A DNA stretch of 64,000 bases from Finegoldia magna_J (GTDB lineage: Bacteria; Bacillota; Clostridia; Tissierellales; Peptoniphilaceae): assembly GCF_002243175.1 (NCBI RefSeq), contig NZ_NDYF01000010.1, positions 124,001 to 188,000 on the forward strand, read 5' to 3'. Made by a program: the position numbers and the translations under genes. Shown piece after piece: positions 8,837 through 18,232 of the stretch. The notes beneath the pieces were generated by a model. It saw only the letters and a list, made by a program, of their open reading frames with translations. It made no database searches and was not told the DNA's origin. The stretch's first letter is position 1, and every line of letters starts with the position of its first letter.

Positions 8837-9544
8837 TTATCGATGTTTATTATAATTATCTATTACAGATAATATATCACATGGTGATTTTACAACTACG
8901 TCAGCAGAATTTAACAACATTTTTTCTGTTCCCACACCTGATAAAACACCTATTGAAAGTCCAGCATGCTTTCCTAATTGCATATCTATTTCAGAGTCAC
9001 CAACAACTGCAACTTCATTTATATCTAGAGAAAATTTTTTACAAAAAGCTTGTAACGCTTGTGGATTCGGCTTATTCAAATATCTATCTCCACTACCTAA
9101 GAATTCAATATATTTTTCTAATTTAAGAATTTCAAAACAAAACCTAGCTTGACGGTAATTATCTGCAGTAATTACTCCGATTTTTATGCCATCATTTTTT
9201 AATTTATTGAATAATCCATCTAAATCGCAGGTCTCTTTAATCATGTTAGAATGACTTTTTAAATATTCAGAAAAAAATTCTTCCATATTTTCATATATTT
9301 CATCCTCAGAATTTAGAATATACATACTAATCACTTCAAATAATTCATTCATCGTCCCTGATGCTAGAATACTATTTTCTCTAATTGTCAAATCACTTTT
9401 TATTCCGATTTTTTCTCTTATTTCTTCTTTTACTTCTTCAGATAATGAATATTCATTGAATAGTTCTTCAACTGCACATTGCCATAAATCTGAAAATTCC
9501 ATCAACGTACCATCTTTATCAAATATTATCCCTCTAATTTTCAT
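8837..9544 (-). CDS. HAD family hydrolase, phosphoglycolate-phosphatase-like
   Basis: A 235-residue haloacid-dehalogenase-superfamily phosphatase. Motif I is FDKDGTL near residue 8, with the nucleophile and acid Asp; an alpha-helical cap follows; motif II is VITAD near 125; the lysine is in LNKPNPQ; motif IV is VGDSEIDMQLG near 178. The fold is Gph/PGM-like and the substrate cannot be read directly. Its start overlaps the PHP gene by 11 bases, so it is the last gene of the ugp-like operon. That suggests it dephosphorylates a product released by the PHP enzyme or brought in by the importer. Confidence 0.85.
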   Translation of the reverse strand: MKIRGIIFDKDGTLMEFSDLWQCAVEELFNEYSLSEEVKEEIREKIGIKSDLTIRENSILASGTMNELFEVISMYILNSEDEIYENMEEFFSEYLKSHSNMIKETCDLDGLFNKLKNDGIKIGVITADNYRQARFCFEILKLEKYIEFLGSGDRYLNKPNPQALQAFCKKFSLDINEVAVVGDSEIDMQLGKHAGLSIGVLSGVGTEKMLLNSADVVVKSPCDILSVIDNYNKHR

Positions 9545-10964
9545 CTTTTTTTACCATTAAGTCTTTCCAGTATTTCATACTTTGAGTTTTTTCATCTCGA
9601 TTAAAGAATATCGGATTAGTAAACCCATACAAATTATCATCATCGTCAGTTATATCGAGTCTAATCCAATGATATTTTAAATCTATTTCTTGATCCAATT
9701 TTGATACTAATCCTTTTTCTTTCAAAATTGTCTTTCCATCAACAATCCAATTATGATATAGATCGAGATCATGAAATTTTCCGTTAGTTAGCTTGCTTTC
9801 TAAAAATATTTTTCCTTCAAAAGAGTTATTTTCTCTATTTAATCCGTGTGCGTTAAGGTCAATAAAATCTTTTCTCGATACTACGACATCTCCCTGTATA
9901 AGAGCTTGTTTTAAATCATTCCAAGAATTACTTTTTGAATATAAATATGTTTTTGGATCTCCCAATATAGAAGGATATATAGAATTTGTATATTTTTCAT
10001 CTGGTCTTAAATGTGAGTCACTTCCTCCTATTCCTACAACCTTGTATCCATCATTCAGTAGACAATTCCATTTGCCTATTGCATCTTTAGTTGCATTTAT
10101 GGATGTTTTGTATGTTGGATCATTAATTATTTCCATGATTTTAACATATTCAAGTGGAAAATCGTCTAGCAAAAAATTCCAAGGAGGCATGAATGGATGA
10201 TTTATTGATACTATAGAGTATTTTTCAGCCTCCTTAATTATTTCTATAAGTGAGGTTTTGTCCTCAATCTCATATATAGAATGTTCTTCAAATGGATTTT
10301 TTTCTGAAAACAATAAGTTAATATGTCCATAACTTGAAGTAATCTCAACCCCTGGATATATGAATACATCATCATATTTGGGCCATTTATAATGAAAAAT
10401 ATTATGGTCTGTTGGAATAAAAAAGTCAAGATTCTGTTTTTTCGCTATATCATTATTCTCTTCTCTTGTCATTTTACCGTCTGAAAATATAGTATGTGTA
10501 TGAAAATCACCTGCATACCATTTCATTTCATCAGATATGGTATGTTCAGATATGTTTGGTCGTTCAATTAAACTTATTTCTTCTAATTTATGATTAAATT
10601 CATCCTCTTCTTTTACTAGTATATTTACAATATTAGACTCAACTTCTCCATAAATTGCGTATTCTATGGTCCATTCACCTTGAAAAGTTTCAATTGATTT
10701 TAGTGTTTTGCAACAAGGAGAAGTATAATCCCTTATTGTAGATATGCATCTTCTTCCATTTTTTGAATTAGTAACAATTTGTCCATACAAATTCTTGTCC
10801 GGACCAAATAAATACATAAATAATAAATTTTTATTGTTTCTCCAACTTATCGATATAGTGATTACATTACATTTGATATCGAAAACAATTTTATCATATT
10901 TTTTTTTTAGATTTGTTTCTAAGAAAATATTCTTATCACTATTAGACAGTAATCGATCTTTCAT
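9534..10964 (-). CDS. PHP-domain metal-dependent phosphoesterase (CehA/McbA-like)
   Basis: A 476-residue predicted cytoplasmic hydrolase with no signal peptide. An N-terminal beta-rich domain of about 165 residues is followed by a PHP domain: GDFHTHTIFSDG near 173, PTDHN near 201, YPGVEIT, NHPFMPPW near 257 and GGSDSH near 318. Together these supply the metal-binding His, Asp and Glu residues. CehA-like PHP proteins hydrolyse phosphodiesters and other esters. It lies directly after the ugp-like binding protein and overlaps a HAD phosphatase, fitting stepwise breakdown of an imported phosphodiester. The substrate is an inference. Confidence 0.82.
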   Translation of the reverse strand: MKDRLLSNSDKNIFLETNLKKKYDKIVFDIKCNVITISISWRNNKNLLFMYLFGPDKNLYGQIVTNSKNGRRCISTIRDYTSPCCKTLKSIETFQGEWTIEYAIYGEVESNIVNILVKEEDEFNHKLEEISLIERPNISEHTISDEMKWYAGDFHTHTIFSDGKMTREENNDIAKKQNLDFFIPTDHNIFHYKWPKYDDVFIYPGVEITSSYGHINLLFSEKNPFEEHSIYEIEDKTSLIEIIKEAEKYSIVSINHPFMPPWNFLLDDFPLEYVKIMEIINDPTYKTSINATKDAIGKWNCLLNDGYKVVGIGGSDSHLRPDEKYTNSIYPSILGDPKTYLYSKSNSWNDLKQALIQGDVVVSRKDFIDLNAHGLNRENNSFEGKIFLESKLTNGKFHDLDLYHNWIVDGKTILKEKGLVSKLDQEIDLKYHWIRLDITDDDDNLYGFTNPIFFNRDEKTQSMKYWKDLMVKKDEN

Positions 10965-11015
10965 TAATTATCTCCAAAAATTATCATATTTCATTCAAAT
11001 TTCTATTCGAACAAT

Positions 11016-12344
11016 CTATTTATTATTAATCTTATCTAATGCTTCTTGAGCTACTTTTTGTGCTTCATCCAATGCTTGTTTTGTTGAAATATTTTGTAAC
11101 TCAATTTTATCTGCTGCAATACTCAAAGCATCAGTAATCTTTCCTTTTGTTGGGTCAACAAATACTGGCGTAGCTTTAAGCGCTTGTTGATATGGTACAA
11201 TTGCATAAGGATTTTCTTTTGTAAAAGCTTTGTAATCCTCATCCTCCATAGCGCTTTTTCTAACTGGAATGTATCCTGTTTTCATTGACCATTTCGCAGA
11301 AATTTTTGGACTAGTAAAGTATGATATCCATTCAAATGCAGCTTGTTGTTGTTCTTTAGAAGCTGCTTGTGGTACAACTAAATAATGTCCTCCAGCTTGT
11401 GGTTTTCCTGGCTTTCCATTCAATCCTGGTTGAGGACATGATCCGATAATTTTAAAATCCAAATCACCTTTGTCCCCTGAAGATCCTGTATAACTCATAG
11501 CTTGTCCGTTCATCACATTATCAATTGTTCTGTACCAGTATTCCCATCCTTGTCCTCCGGATTCAATCTTTGCAGTTTTGTTTTCAAAAATTTGTTTTCT
11601 AATAAAATCCCAAGATTCAATCCATTCAGGTGAATTTATTGTAACTTTTTTTCCATCTTCACTAAGGATTGATCCTCCATTGCTCAAAGCTATATCGATA
11701 AGATTATCAGCACCCCACATTGGAAGATGTCCCCATTTTGTAACACCTTTTTTTTGTATTTCTTTAGATGCTTTATATACTTTTTCCCAAGAAGAATAAG
11801 CCTCTTCTGGCTTAATGCCCGCTTTATTCAATAAATCTTTTCTATAATACATTACTTGTGTTGTTCCATATGCAGGTATCGCATAAATTTTACCATTAAT
11901 CTTTGCCGGTTTCATTAGTACATCAAGATAATCAGATTCTGGTGTCTTATCATTCATAAATGTGGATAAATCTACAGCTATTTGTGATTCAGCCATTTCA
12001 GAAATCTTACTTCCTATAAAAACTGCTGGTGGTTGTTTAGCAGCTATTGCAGCTTGAACTTTTTGATACGTTTCGTTGTAATCGGCTTGTTGTACCCCTA
12101 CAACCTTTACTTTATCTTGTGATGCATTAAAATCTGCAATAATTGATTCCATTGTCTGACCTGCAACAGACCCTAATCCATACCAAAATTGAATTTCAAC
12201 CTTTTCCTTTTTGCTGCTATCTTCTGATGCAACATTAGAACCACTGCTATTTTCATTTTGTGCTTTTTTAGCAGATTCTGAACAACTTGTAAGCATTAAT
12301 ATACCACAAAGTATCATTAATGAAATTTTTCTTAATTTTCTCAT
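11016..12344 (-). CDS. ABC transporter substrate-binding lipoprotein (UgpB/MalE-like)
   Basis: Extracytoplasmic binding protein of a CUT1-type importer, 442 residues. The signal peptide ends in the lipobox LTSC with Cys21 as the lipidated residue. The mature part begins with a low-complexity linker, then QFWYGLGSVAGQTMESIIADFN, typical of UgpB-like binding proteins. The neighbours are two permeases and the ATPase of the same transporter. Family members bind glycerol-3-phosphate, glycerophosphodiesters or oligosaccharides. The linked PHP and HAD enzymes and the absence of any glycosidase favour a phosphorylated substrate, but that is inference. Confidence 0.88.
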   Translation of the reverse strand: MRKLRKISLMILCGILMLTSCSESAKKAQNENSSGSNVASEDSSKKEKVEIQFWYGLGSVAGQTMESIIADFNASQDKVKVVGVQQADYNETYQKVQAAIAAKQPPAVFIGSKISEMAESQIAVDLSTFMNDKTPESDYLDVLMKPAKINGKIYAIPAYGTTQVMYYRKDLLNKAGIKPEEAYSSWEKVYKASKEIQKKGVTKWGHLPMWGADNLIDIALSNGGSILSEDGKKVTINSPEWIESWDFIRKQIFENKTAKIESGGQGWEYWYRTIDNVMNGQAMSYTGSSGDKGDLDFKIIGSCPQPGLNGKPGKPQAGGHYLVVPQAASKEQQQAAFEWISYFTSPKISAKWSMKTGYIPVRKSAMEDEDYKAFTKENPYAIVPYQQALKATPVFVDPTKGKITDALSIAADKIELQNISTKQALDEAQKVAQEALDKINNK

Positions 12345-12361
12345 TTTTCCCTCCTAATTTT

Positions 12362-13189
12362 TTATCCTTTTATTCCGCTATCGCTTATTCCTTCAATAAA
12401 CCACTTCTTTAAAATTAAAAATAAAATTAATAGTGGTAATACTGATATAGTGTTTGCAGCCATCAACATCGGTAAATTCTGTGTGAAATTCCCTTTTGAA
12501 TTAAAGAAAATATTTAATCCCACACTTATGAGATAATTTTTTTTACTGTTTGTTATTAGAGATGGCCACATATAGTTATTATACATAATAACAAACTGTA
12601 TCAATGCTGTTGTTAATATTGTAGATTTAGAAAGTGGAACCATAACTTTCCATAGTATTTGCCAATTATTTGCTCCATCCATCTCAGCTGCTTCTATCAT
12701 TTCTTTAGGTACAGAAGAAAAAGTTTGGTAAACCATATATATCGTAAACACACTTGCCACATTAGAAATAATAATTCCTGGTATTGTATCAATTAAATTC
12801 ATCTTTGCAAGAATAACATAACTCGGAACATATGTCGCTGCTGCTGGAAGCATATATGTCAAGAGAATAGATCCAAACAAAATCTTTTTACCTTTGAAAT
12901 CAAACTTCGATAACCCATATCCCATCAAAATCCCAAGCAATAGTTGTAAAATAACTATTGCAAATGCTGTTATAATACTATTAATTATATAAAGATCGAA
13001 TGGTGCTTTTTCTAATGCACCTATGAAATTTCTAAAATCTAATACTTCAGGAAACAGGTTTAATGGTTGTTGAATAATTTTATTTGCTGTTTTAAAAGAA
13101 TTTGTAGCCATCCATAATAGCGGAAAAAAAGCTAATATACTTACAAACGCTAATAATAATAAATTGATTATTTTTTTTATTCTATTCAT
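12362..13189 (-). CDS. ABC transporter permease (UgpE/MalG-like)
   Basis: One of two membrane subunits of the ugp-like importer, 275 residues with six predicted membrane segments. The EAA loop that docks on the ATPase is EAAEMDGANNWQILWKVMVPL near residues 160-180. It sits between the partner permease (9 bases upstream) and the binding-protein gene (17 bases downstream), so all are one operon. Confidence 0.92.
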   Translation of the reverse strand: MNRIKKIINLLLLAFVSILAFFPLLWMATNSFKTANKIIQQPLNLFPEVLDFRNFIGALEKAPFDLYIINSIITAFAIVILQLLLGILMGYGLSKFDFKGKKILFGSILLTYMLPAAATYVPSYVILAKMNLIDTIPGIIISNVASVFTIYMVYQTFSSVPKEMIEAAEMDGANNWQILWKVMVPLSKSTILTTALIQFVIMYNNYMWPSLITNSKKNYLISVGLNIFFNSKGNFTQNLPMLMAANTISVLPLLILFLILKKWFIEGISDSGIKG

Positions 13190-13197
13190 TTTAGCTC

Positions 13198-14127
13198 CTA
13201 TTTTACTAGTTTCTTTTGCATATAGAACATGATACTAGCTAGTATTCCTGTGATAATTACCATTATTATTGCAATAGTTGTAGCTTTGCCCATATTAAAT
13301 TGTTCAAATGCCATCTGATAAAATAAGTATAATAATGTTCTAGTTGATCCAGCTGGACCTCCTCTAGTTAGTACAGAAATCTGATCATAAGCCTGAATTG
13401 AATTTATCAGACTTATGATTCCTAGAAACAATGTCGTTTTCATTGTTAGTGGAAAATAAATATATTTAATTTTTTGGAGTGAGTTTGCTCCTTCCAAATT
13501 ACAAACTTCAAATAAATCTTTTGGTATTTTACTTATTGCATCTGAATAATACAGCATCGCCCATCCAGCTGTTTTCCAAACAGTAACTATCATAACAGCT
13601 ATAAGCGCATATTTAGAATCCATTAGCCAATTAGGGCCATTAACTCCCAAAAATTTTAAACAATAATTAATTAATCCAACACTAGGCCTGAACATCCAAC
13701 TCCATACAATACTCATTGCAACCATTGGAGTAATCCATGGCGAAAATAAAAATCCTTGAAAAATATCTTTTCCTTTTTTTACTTTTTCGATTATTAGGGC
13801 CATTAGAAAACCAATTATTAAAGTCGGACATACTGTTCCAAAACCAAATAAAATTGTATTCTTTAAAGCTTGCCAAAATTCTGAACTTTTAAGTATCTCT
13901 GAATAATTTTTTAAACCAATTATATTAAATTTTGGACTAATATAATCCCAATCGGTAAAACTTATCAGAAAAGAAATAATCATTGGAATGAACCAGAAAA
14001 CCAATAATGGTAATAATGGAATAAGTATATATATTATGAAGTTAGGAACATTCAAACTATTTCTTTTAATATCTTTTATTTTTCTATTATTATCTTGATG
14101 CTTTGTTACACTTTTTACATTGTCCAT
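13198..14127 (-). CDS. ABC transporter permease (UgpA/MalF-like)
   Basis: The second membrane subunit, 309 residues. A hydrophilic N-terminus of about 30 residues is followed by six membrane segments. The EAA-type loop reads EVCNLEGANSLQKIKYIYFPL near residue 215. It starts one base after the ATPase gene ends, which implies translational coupling. The conserved NTILFG segment after the first helices is typical of the UgpA/MalF-type permeases. Confidence 0.92.
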   Translation of the reverse strand: MDNVKSVTKHQDNNRKIKDIKRNSLNVPNFIIYILIPLLPLLVFWFIPMIISFLISFTDWDYISPKFNIIGLKNYSEILKSSEFWQALKNTILFGFGTVCPTLIIGFLMALIIEKVKKGKDIFQGFLFSPWITPMVAMSIVWSWMFRPSVGLINYCLKFLGVNGPNWLMDSKYALIAVMIVTVWKTAGWAMLYYSDAISKIPKDLFEVCNLEGANSLQKIKYIYFPLTMKTTLFLGIISLINSIQAYDQISVLTRGGPAGSTRTLLYLFYQMAFEQFNMGKATTIAIIMVIITGILASIMFYMQKKLVK

Positions 14128-14128
14128 A

Positions 14129-15196
14129 TTAATCCTCCAAAAATAATCTCATTTCTGTTTTTGAATCAAAAAACAATAATTTATTTGCATCAAATACAAT
14201 GTTTAATTCGTCCTTATCTTTTATATACCTATTAGCATCTGTATTTATAGTAATTTTATTTCCATATAACTCAGCGTGAATATTATAATCAGCACCAAGC
14301 AATTCTATTAACTTCACCGGAACTTTAATTCCTGAATCATTATTAGAAATTTTGATGTTCTCGGGTCTAATTCCTAATACAACATCTTTAGCAGAATCTT
14401 GGTTAACATCGCATATATAATTACTTGATTCATCATAGAATTTCGCGTCTTCAATTTTCCCTTTTATAAAATTCATCGGTGGAGACCCTAAAAATCCCCC
14501 GACGAACATATTATTAGGATTAGAGTAAAGTTCTTCCGGCGTCCCGACTTGTTGAATAATCCCATCTTTTAAGCAAACAATTCGACTTGCCATGGTCATT
14601 GCTTCTGTTTGATCATGTGTTACATAAATAACTGTAGAACCTAAATTTTGTTGTAATTCTACTAATTCTTTTCTCATGTGAATTCTTAACTTTGCATCCA
14701 AATTTGACAAAGGTTCATCCATTAAAAATATTTCAGATTCTTTTACTATTGCTCTCCCTAATGCAACTCTTTGACGTTGACCACCAGATAACTCAATAGG
14801 TTTTCTTTTAAGATAAGGTGTCAAACTTAACATTTCAGCTGTTTTTCGAATGCTCTTATCTCTTGTATTTTTGTCAACACCTCTGATTTTTAAACCAAAT
14901 CCGATATTGTCATAAACATTTAAATGAGGATATAATGCATAGTTTTGAAATACCATGGCCGTTCCTCTATCCTTAGGAGCAACATCGTTCATTTTTTTTC
15001 CATTAATAAATAAATCACCTTCAGATATATCTTCCAATCCAGCAATCATTCTGAGTGTAGTAGATTTTCCACAACCACTAGGCCCTACAAAAACTATGAA
15101 CTCTTTATCTTCTATCTCTAAATTAAAGTCGGTAACCGCAGATTTTTTGCTATTTTCATATCTTTTGTAAATATTTCTTAGAGAAATTTTGCTCAT
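14129..15196 (-). CDS. ABC transporter ATPase (UgpC/MsmK/MalK-like)
   Basis: Powers the ugp-like importer, 355 residues. Walker A is GPSGCGKST near 38, the signature is LSGGQRQR near 135, Walker B is IFLMDEPLSNLDAKLR near 155, and the H-loop THDQTEAMT follows. A C-terminal TOBE-type regulatory domain of about 115 residues is present, as in UgpC, MalK and MsmK. It is the first gene of the operon and is divergent from the DeoR-type regulator. ATPases of this group often serve several sugar importers, so it may do so here too. Confidence 0.94.
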   Translation of the reverse strand: MSKISLRNIYKRYENSKKSAVTDFNLEIEDKEFIVFVGPSGCGKSTTLRMIAGLEDISEGDLFINGKKMNDVAPKDRGTAMVFQNYALYPHLNVYDNIGFGLKIRGVDKNTRDKSIRKTAEMLSLTPYLKRKPIELSGGQRQRVALGRAIVKESEIFLMDEPLSNLDAKLRIHMRKELVELQQNLGSTVIYVTHDQTEAMTMASRIVCLKDGIIQQVGTPEELYSNPNNMFVGGFLGSPPMNFIKGKIEDAKFYDESSNYICDVNQDSAKDVVLGIRPENIKISNNDSGIKVPVKLIELLGADYNIHAELYGNKITINTDANRYIKDKDELNIVFDANKLLFFDSKTEMRLFLED

Positions 15197-15232
15197 TTAA
15201 CCTCCTTATTATGTGTTTTTCACAATTTTATA

Positions 15233-15270
15233 TTTGTTTTTGTTGTTTTGTTTTTGCTTATCTTTGTTTC
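15233..15270. promoter_or_regulatory. Candidate DeoR-type operator repeats
   Basis: Three direct copies of TTTGTTT (15233-15239, 15247-15253, 15263-15269) lie between the divergent regulator gene and the ugp-like operon, with two more TTG steps between them. DeoR/LacR/GlpR family proteins often bind T-rich repeated motifs with a TGTTT core. Assignment is by position and pattern only. Confidence 0.4.
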
Positions 15271-15368
15271 CTAATCTTATAATAATCTTTAGGTGTTAAA
15301 AAATATTAATGTATTGGTAAAATATACGTAAATAAGCTAAAATAAAAACATAAAAATTATTTTTAATA

Positions 15369-15377
15369 TGCTATAAT
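15369..15377 (+). promoter_or_regulatory. Extended -10 promoter of the DeoR-type regulator
   Basis: TGCTATAAT (15369-15377) matches an extended -10. The best ribosome binding site, GAGGTG at 15384-15389, is 16 bases before the ATG at 15406, which is long. An in-frame TAA at 15397 rules out an earlier start. Confidence 0.5.
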
Positions 15378-15405
15378 AAAAATGAGGTGAAAATTTTAAA
15401 ATACT

Positions 15406-16179
15406 ATGCTAAAAAATGATAGATTAAATAAAATATTACAAGATTTAAATAAACATGGTAGCATCACAGTCCAAAATTTATCGAAAAATTTTAATGTTAC
15501 TCCTGAAACTATACGCCGTGATCTAGAAACATTAGAAAATGAAAATAAATTAAAAAGAGTTTATGGAGGTGCTATTTTAATTGACGAAAACATTCCAGAA
15601 TTTGATTTGATTACAAGAAAAACAATCAACATTGAAAAAAAAATAAATTTAGCTACTATAACTACTGACTTTGTTAAAGAAGGTTCTATGATAGCTCTAG
15701 ACGACAGTACGACAAATGTAGAAATATCTAAATCATTAATAAAACAATTTAACAATATCTCATGTATAACGAACTCTCTGTCAATAGCACAAATATTAGC
15801 TACTAATCCTTCTATCAAAATATTACTTGCTTCTGGAAGACTTAATAATAAAGATTTATTTACATACGGATTATCAGCAATAAATTTTATCAAAATGTAC
15901 CATCCTGATATATTTTTTATGAGTGCAAGTGGTATAAATTTGAAACACGGAATTATGGATTATGGATTTGATCAATATGATATAAAAACTACAATGAAGC
16001 AGGTCTCCTCAAAAACATTTTGTGTAGCTGATAGTACAAAATTTGGAAATACAGCAACTATTAGAGTTTGTAATTTTAATGAAGTTGATGGAATTATTAC
16101 CGACCAGAATTTAGATTCTCAAATTAAAGAGAATTTCTCGGAATTGGGAATAAATCTTTTTTATCCGGAAAATAATTAA
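15406..16179 (+). CDS. DeoR/GlpR family transcriptional regulator
   Basis: A 257-residue regulator. The N-terminal DeoR winged helix-turn-helix includes VQNLSKNFNVTPETIRRDLETLE and KRVYGGA (residues 20-60). The C-terminal DeoRC sensor domain has IALDDSTTN near 93 and CITNSLSIAQ near 118; DeoRC domains bind phosphorylated sugars or related metabolites. It is divergent from the ugp-like operon and is the obvious candidate for its regulator. A phospho-metabolite inducer would agree with the PHP and HAD genes. Confidence 0.9.
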   Translation: MLKNDRLNKILQDLNKHGSITVQNLSKNFNVTPETIRRDLETLENENKLKRVYGGAILIDENIPEFDLITRKTINIEKKINLATITTDFVKEGSMIALDDSTTNVEISKSLIKQFNNISCITNSLSIAQILATNPSIKILLASGRLNNKDLFTYGLSAINFIKMYHPDIFFMSASGINLKHGIMDYGFDQYDIKTTMKQVSSKTFCVADSTKFGNTATIRVCNFNEVDGIITDQNLDSQIKENFSELGINLFYPENN

Positions 16180-16206
16180 TATTAATTGAAGTTATATAAA
16201 AATAAT

Positions 16207-16236
16207 CCCCGCTATAATAAATAAATTAAAGCGGGG
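16207..16236 (-). terminator. Terminator after the sensor kinase at 16.3 kb
   Basis: A 7-bp GC-rich stem (AGCGGGG/CCCCGCT read in order on the minus strand: CCCCGCT at 16230-16236 and AGCGGGG at 16207-16213) with ATTATTTTTAT following on the minus strand. There is no T run on the plus side. Confidence 0.75.
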
Positions 16237-16265
16237 TGGCAATGTGGATCATGTAATTTTGTATT

Positions 16266-17540
16266 CTATTTTACTTTCTTCTTTCTAGTTACTTTAAAAT
16301 TAATCTCATAAATAAATCTATCATCATCAATTGATATTTTACTTGTTCCTCCAAGCAATTCTATCAAATTCTTCGCAATGTACAAACCAAGTCCACTACC
16401 TTCAGAATGGCGAGACCTTTCCCCTCTTACAAATTGCCCCATCAATTCTTCTGCGCTCACTTCAATCTTATTCTTGGATACATTAGAAAATTTCAGAATA
16501 ATATTGTCATCGACTACATCACATTCACCATATACTTTTGTGTTAGGTTTTGAATACTTCACAATGTTACTAAAAATATTTTCTATTACACGAGATAACT
16601 TTGCACCATCTGTCATCATCAATACTGTTTTTCTTTTATCACTATATTCGAAATCCAGTCCCAACTTATTGAAATCAGAATCAAATTGACCGTAAACTTG
16701 CAATACTAATTCATTTAGTTCCACAACTTCCATTTCAATATCAATATTTCCCGTTCCAGTTTTAGAAGCATAAATCAAATCTATTACCATAGTTTTCAAT
16801 CTTTTAGCGTTATATTCTAGAATTTCAATATATCTTTTCTTTTCCGATTCATCAGTTTCGTGATTCAACAAATCAACGTAATTTATAATAGAAGTTAAAG
16901 GTGTTTTGATATCATGTGAAATATTTGTAATCAATTCAGTTTTCATTTTTTCTGAATTGATTTTATCTTGCATTGTACTAATAACCGAATCATGTAAATG
17001 GTTAATCAAATACACAGAGTCTTTGTAAATTTCGTCGTCAATAAACACATCAATATCTTTTCCAGAATACATAGCCTCAACTTTTTTGTTAAGCAGTATT
17101 TTTCCAAGATTATTAATCAAAATTGATATGTAAATCTTCGCTAAAATTGCACCGATAAATACAATTCCAAACAAATTCCTGTTTGTGACCATAATTGTCG
17201 CCATAGTATACATAAAAAAAATCAAAGTTAATAATGACTCAACATAAATATTGTAGTATTTTCCTTTGAAATTACTAATGAATTGATATATTAAAAATGC
17301 ATTCTTTTTCTTTTTGTAAATAGTCCTTACTACCTTAACCATTGAATAAAAGAAAGCAAGCATCGCATATATCAACGTTATGGCAACTGAAAAATTATAT
17401 ACATTAATTATATTTTCAATAAAAAATGATACAGTGAATACAAGAATAAAACCAAAACTAAAATACAGTAGTAGATCTACCAATTGTTTTTCAACATAAC
17501 CATCGATAGATCTAAAACTTTTCTTTATCCAATTTATCAT
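16266..17540 (-). CDS. Sensor histidine kinase
   Basis: A 424-residue membrane kinase paired with the regulator next to it. The N-terminal 155 residues form about four hydrophobic segments with little extracellular loop, as in intramembrane or envelope-stress sensors. The H-box is NISHDIKTPLTS near residue 207, the N-box IENIFSNIVKYS near 340, and the G-box GSGLGLYIAKNL near 387. Its start overlaps the regulator's stop by one base (TAATG), so translation is coupled. No neighbouring gene shows the stimulus. Confidence 0.9.
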   Translation of the reverse strand: MINWIKKSFRSIDGYVEKQLVDLLLYFSFGFILVFTVSFFIENIINVYNFSVAITLIYAMLAFFYSMVKVVRTIYKKKKNAFLIYQFISNFKGKYYNIYVESLLTLIFFMYTMATIMVTNRNLFGIVFIGAILAKIYISILINNLGKILLNKKVEAMYSGKDIDVFIDDEIYKDSVYLINHLHDSVISTMQDKINSEKMKTELITNISHDIKTPLTSIINYVDLLNHETDESEKKRYIEILEYNAKRLKTMVIDLIYASKTGTGNIDIEMEVVELNELVLQVYGQFDSDFNKLGLDFEYSDKRKTVLMMTDGAKLSRVIENIFSNIVKYSKPNTKVYGECDVVDDNIILKFSNVSKNKIEVSAEELMGQFVRGERSRHSEGSGLGLYIAKNLIELLGGTSKISIDDDRFIYEINFKVTRKKKVK

Positions 17541-18229
17541 TAAATATCCTCTATCTTATATCCCATTCCATACACTGATTTAATCAAATCAGGTCTTCTA
17601 GGATTGATTTCAACTTTTTCTCTGAGTCTTGATATGTGGACTGAAACTATTTTTTTGACATCATAAGGTGGAGCTTCCCACACATTTTCATAAATTTCTT
17701 CTGATGTGAATACTACACCTTTGTTTTTTAATAAAAGTAAAATTATTCCGTACTCATATGGAGTTAACTTTATTTCTTCGCCATCTATCAACACTTCTTT
17801 TTTGTCGTCGTTGATTGTCAATCTTCCAGCCGAAAATACATTGCCATTTAGAGAATTGTCTTTGCTAAGTTCTAATCTTCTCAAACAAGATTTGATTCTA
17901 GCCAATAATTCTACGGCATCAAAAGGTTTCGTAATATAATCGTCAGCACCCAAATTCAATCCCATAACCTTATCATTCAGTTCGCTTTTTGCAGACAAAA
18001 TTATGATTGGCGCATTGGATACTTCTCTTATTTTTTGTGTTAGTTCTAATCCGTCCATTCCTTCCATCATTATATCTACCAAAAATAAATCTATTTTATT
18101 CTTTTCCATTAATTCTAATGCATCGTAACCATTATAAGCCTTCAACACATTGTAATTATCTGTTTTCAAATATATTTCTATGGCTTTTACTATGTCTTTT
18201 TCGTCGTCGACAACCATAATATTGTACAT
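17540..18229 (-). CDS. OmpR/PhoB-type response regulator
   Basis: A 229-residue regulator with a receiver domain (VVDDEKD acidic pocket, VDIMMEG with the phospho-accepting Asp near residue 52, and KPF with the conserved Lys) and a C-terminal winged helix ending SVYGMGYKIE. The frame opens at a GTG (18236-18238), but this is part of the ribosome binding site AAGGTG, so I use the ATG at 18227-18229. The ribosome binding site is also one arm of an inverted repeat. It forms a two-gene unit with the kinase. Confidence 0.92.
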   Translation of the reverse strand: MYNIMVVDDEKDIVKAIEIYLKTDNYNVLKAYNGYDALELMEKNKIDLFLVDIMMEGMDGLELTQKIREVSNAPIIILSAKSELNDKVMGLNLGADDYITKPFDAVELLARIKSCLRRLELSKDNSLNGNVFSAGRLTINDDKKEVLIDGEEIKLTPYEYGIILLLLKNKGVVFTSEEIYENVWEAPPYDVKKIVSVHISRLREKVEINPRRPDLIKSVYGMGYKIEDI

Positions 18230-18232
18230 AAA

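Noticed and set aside
16207..16236. Terminator for the DeoR-type gene on the plus strand
   Set aside because: The hairpin is followed by TGGCAATG on the plus strand, not a T run. It fits the minus-strand kinase only.
16266..18229. VanRS-type vancomycin resistance regulation
   Set aside because: The kinase and regulator are of a related class, but no van ligase, dehydrogenase or dipeptidase genes are nearby.
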